Shown here one piece after another: positions 62,358-64,000 of a stretch of DNA of 64,000 bases (positions are counted from its first letter, which is position 1; each line of letters opens with the position of its first letter). Position numbers and translations under genes: made by a program. Source of the stretch: Rheinheimera sp. MM224. GTDB taxonomy: Bacteria; Pseudomonadota; Gammaproteobacteria; Enterobacterales; Alteromonadaceae. The stretch covers positions 2,170,001 to 2,234,000 of the forward strand of contig NZ_OX352320.1 of assembly GCF_947090785.1 (NCBI RefSeq), written 5' to 3'. The notes beneath the pieces were generated by a model. The model did no database searches and was not told the origin of the DNA. It was given only the letters and a program-made list of their open reading frames with translations.

Positions 62358-63508
62358 ACAGCATCTATGTCTCCCATTGTTTTGATGGCAAAACGCTGTT
62401 GCAGGATGTGCGGATGGACTGGCAGCAGGGTCGTATTGTTTCGCTGCAATCTGGCGTAAAACCAGAGCTTCAACCTGCGTTGCAAGGCCTGCTTTGTCCT
62501 GGTTTTATTGATATTCAGGTCAATGGTGGCGGTGGGGTTTTATTTAATCAGTTACCTGACGTCACAGCGCTGAAAGCCATCAGTAAAGCGCATCTGCAAT
62601 TTGGTACTACTGGCATGTTGCCCACAGTCATCACCGACAGTCTGGAAGTGATGCAACGCGCCGCCGATGCTGTGGCTGAACTCTTACCAGAGCCATTGCA
62701 TACTGTGTTGGGGATTCATTTTGAAGGCCCGCATTTATCTGTTGCGCGCCGTGGTATTCATCCTGCAGAGCAAATAAGGCCTTTGTCGGATAAAGAAATG
62801 CAGCTGATGTGTCGTAAAGACATAGGCAAAGTGATGGTGACCCTGGCGCCGGAAACTGTGCCTGTGGAGCAAATTCGCGAACTGGTAGCTCAAGGCGTTA
62901 TGGTTAGTCTGGGACATTCAGCTGCCACTGCAGAACAAGCTTTGGCTGCTATTGAAGCCGGAGCTTGTTGTTTTACCCATTTATTTAATGCGATGTCGCC
63001 TCTGACCAGTCGTGAACCCGGTATGGTGGGGGCGGCTTTGGCCAGTCCTCAAGTCTATTGTGGTTTGATTTTGGATCATTTACATGTGCACCCACTGTCG
63101 GCACGTATTGCTGCGCTATGTAAAGGCGAAGACAAATTGATTCTGGTGACAGATGCAATGGCCCATACCGGCAGTGAGTTACAGGTATTGCCTTATTTGC
63201 AGACTGAAATTCGCAGAGATGGTCTGAAACTCACTTTACCTGAAGGCACTCTGGCAGGCTCAGCTCTGGATATGAATACCGCCTTGCGGCATTTTTGTCA
63301 GGATTTGGCTTTGCCGCTTACTGCAGGTTTAAAAGCTTTAAGTACTAATCCGGCGGCTTTGGCTGGATTGGATGATATGGGGCAACTGCGCAGTGGCGCT
63401 ATGGCCAATATGCTGTTGTTAGACAATAACCTGAATATGCAGCGCTGCTGGTTACAAGGCGCAGAACAGCAGAAAGAACAACACAACAAGAAGAAGGACA
63501 TCCAATGA
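62354..63508 (+). CDS. nagA: N-acetylglucosamine-6-phosphate deacetylase
   Basis: The 384-residue amidohydrolase shows LLCPGFIDIQVNGGGGVLFN (substrate loop), HFEGPHLSVARRGIHP (metal Glu), SLGHSAATAEQAL and CFTHLFNAMSP (metal His pair), and catalytic Asp in LILVTDAMAHTG. It deacetylates GlcNAc-6-P in the cytoplasm. Start and stop overlap neighbouring genes, so nagK-nagB-II-nagA-nagP form one translationally coupled unit. Confidence 0.95.
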   Translation: MNSIYVSHCFDGKTLLQDVRMDWQQGRIVSLQSGVKPELQPALQGLLCPGFIDIQVNGGGGVLFNQLPDVTALKAISKAHLQFGTTGMLPTVITDSLEVMQRAADAVAELLPEPLHTVLGIHFEGPHLSVARRGIHPAEQIRPLSDKEMQLMCRKDIGKVMVTLAPETVPVEQIRELVAQGVMVSLGHSAATAEQALAAIEAGACCFTHLFNAMSPLTSREPGMVGAALASPQVYCGLILDHLHVHPLSARIAALCKGEDKLILVTDAMAHTGSELQVLPYLQTEIRRDGLKLTLPEGTLAGSALDMNTALRHFCQDLALPLTAGLKALSTNPAALAGLDDMGQLRSGAMANMLLLDNNLNMQRCWLQGAEQQKEQHNKKKDIQ

Positions 63509-64000
63509 ATACAACAGTCACTGAAGCTACAAAAGGCCAATCCAGCCTGCAGCCGATCATCATTATCGGTGTGCTGTTTTTTATGTTTGGTTTTATTACC
63601 TGGCTAAATGGCGCTTTGATCCCGTTTTTACAACTGGTGTGCCAGTTGGGCGAGTTTCAGGCGCTTTTAATCGCCTTTAGTTTTTATATCGCCTATGTAG
63701 TGATGGCTTTACCTATGGCCAGAGTGCTGGCCTGGTCGGGTTATAAAAATGCCATGTCGATAGGCTTAGGACTGATTGCTTTGGGCTGTGCTTTGTTTAT
63801 TCCGGCGGCCTATAGCCAGCAGTTTATGGTGTTTTTACTGGCGCAGTTTGTGGTGGGGTCTGGCTTAACTTTGCTGCAAACTGCTTCAAACCCTTATTTG
63901 GTAAGGGTAGGGCCAGAACATTCTGCTGCAGCCCGTATCTCCTTAATGGGCATTTTAAATAAAAGTGCAGGCGTATTAGCTCCTTTGGTGTTCACTTGGC
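63505..64000 (+). CDS. nagP: GlcNAc permease, MFS FucP family (5' part)
   Basis: The gene starts with ATG 63505, overlapping the nagA stop, and runs off the window after about 165 codons. The visible part has four to five membrane segments: IIIIGVLFFMFGFITWLNGA and GALIPFLQLVCQLGEFQALL in segment 1 and its loop, then VVMALPMARVLAWSGYKNAM and TLLQTASNPYLVRVGPEHSA. These are NagP marks. It would carry GlcNAc across the inner membrane. Confidence 0.9.
   Translation, partial: MNTTVTEATKGQSSLQPIIIIGVLFFMFGFITWLNGALIPFLQLVCQLGEFQALLIAFSFYIAYVVMALPMARVLAWSGYKNAMSIGLGLIALGCALFIPAAYSQQFMVFLLAQFVVGSGLTLLQTASNPYLVRVGPEHSAAARISLMGILNKSAGVLAPLVFTW

Noticed and set aside
1..64000. CRISPR arrays, tRNA or rRNA genes, insertion sequences, prophage
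   Set aside because: No regularly spaced repeats, cloverleaf-like stretches, transposase or phage structural genes were recognised by reading; a covariance search would be decisive.

Overview
The window looks like chromosomal DNA of a glycan-degrading gammaproteobacterium of the Alteromonadales/Chromatiales type. A Rheinheimera-like organism is my best guess, by inference only. Pointers are the TonB receptors with LacI regulators, the NagK/NagB-II/NagP style of GlcNAc catabolism, FucP-type sugar permeases and lipoprotein glycosidases. No rRNA, tRNA, CRISPR array, prophage or intact insertion sequence was recognised.

Layout. 1-604: end of a sensor kinase. 739-4327: operator, PHP-domain lipoprotein and a GH115-like lipoprotein. 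4589-5896: secreted nuclease-fold protein with a jacalin-like domain. 5993-13168: myo-inositol genes (iolA, iolD, iolC-DUF2090 on the minus strand; RpiR regulator and iolB on the plus strand). 13227-18316: LacI regulator divergent from uxaC-uxuB-thuA. 18471-19124: HicAB pair. 19230-23126: hydrolase, cyclophilin-like protein and MFS exporter with a divergent LysR. 23179-25150: four small same-strand genes separated by attC-like sequences, probably an integron cassette remnant. 25455-31075: Gfo/Idh/MocA oxidoreductase divergent from a complete sugar ABC transporter. 31170-40942: GH92 mannosidase and YieH-like phosphatase (minus), GntR, then manD-kdgK-fructokinase-AGE epimerase-MFS (plus). 41314-46921: TonB receptor, GH43, GMC oxidoreductase. 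46967-52784: two LysR units with a SnoaL-like protein, an MBL protein, a DsbA-like protein, a pirin and an F420-type dinucleotide reductase. 52988-64000: LacI, TonB receptor, GH89, NagX, NagK, NagB-II, NagA and the start of NagP.

How it works together. A palindrome with core TGACACCGGTGTCA lies before the PHP/GH115-like operon, between lacI and uxaC, between the oxidoreductase and the ABC transporter, and (twice) before the TonB receptor at 41314. I infer one LacI regulon for a glucuronate-containing glycan: outer-membrane import, periplasmic trimming, ABC import, then UxaC-UxuB-ManD-KdgK to KDPG. ManD and KdgK carry a different, GntR-type operator (TTGGNCNGGCCAA), shared with the GH92 operon; that unit also holds a probable mannose-to-fructose-6-phosphate route (AGE isomerase plus fructokinase). 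A third operator pair (TGACAACGTTGACA and its reverse complement) precedes the GlcNAc-region TonB receptor. The most novel candidate is the glucuronide regulon. It scatters a ThuA-like protein, a ThuB-like oxidoreductase and a ThuEFGK-like transporter around hexuronate genes, which hints at oxidation-then-cleavage of an imported glycoside.
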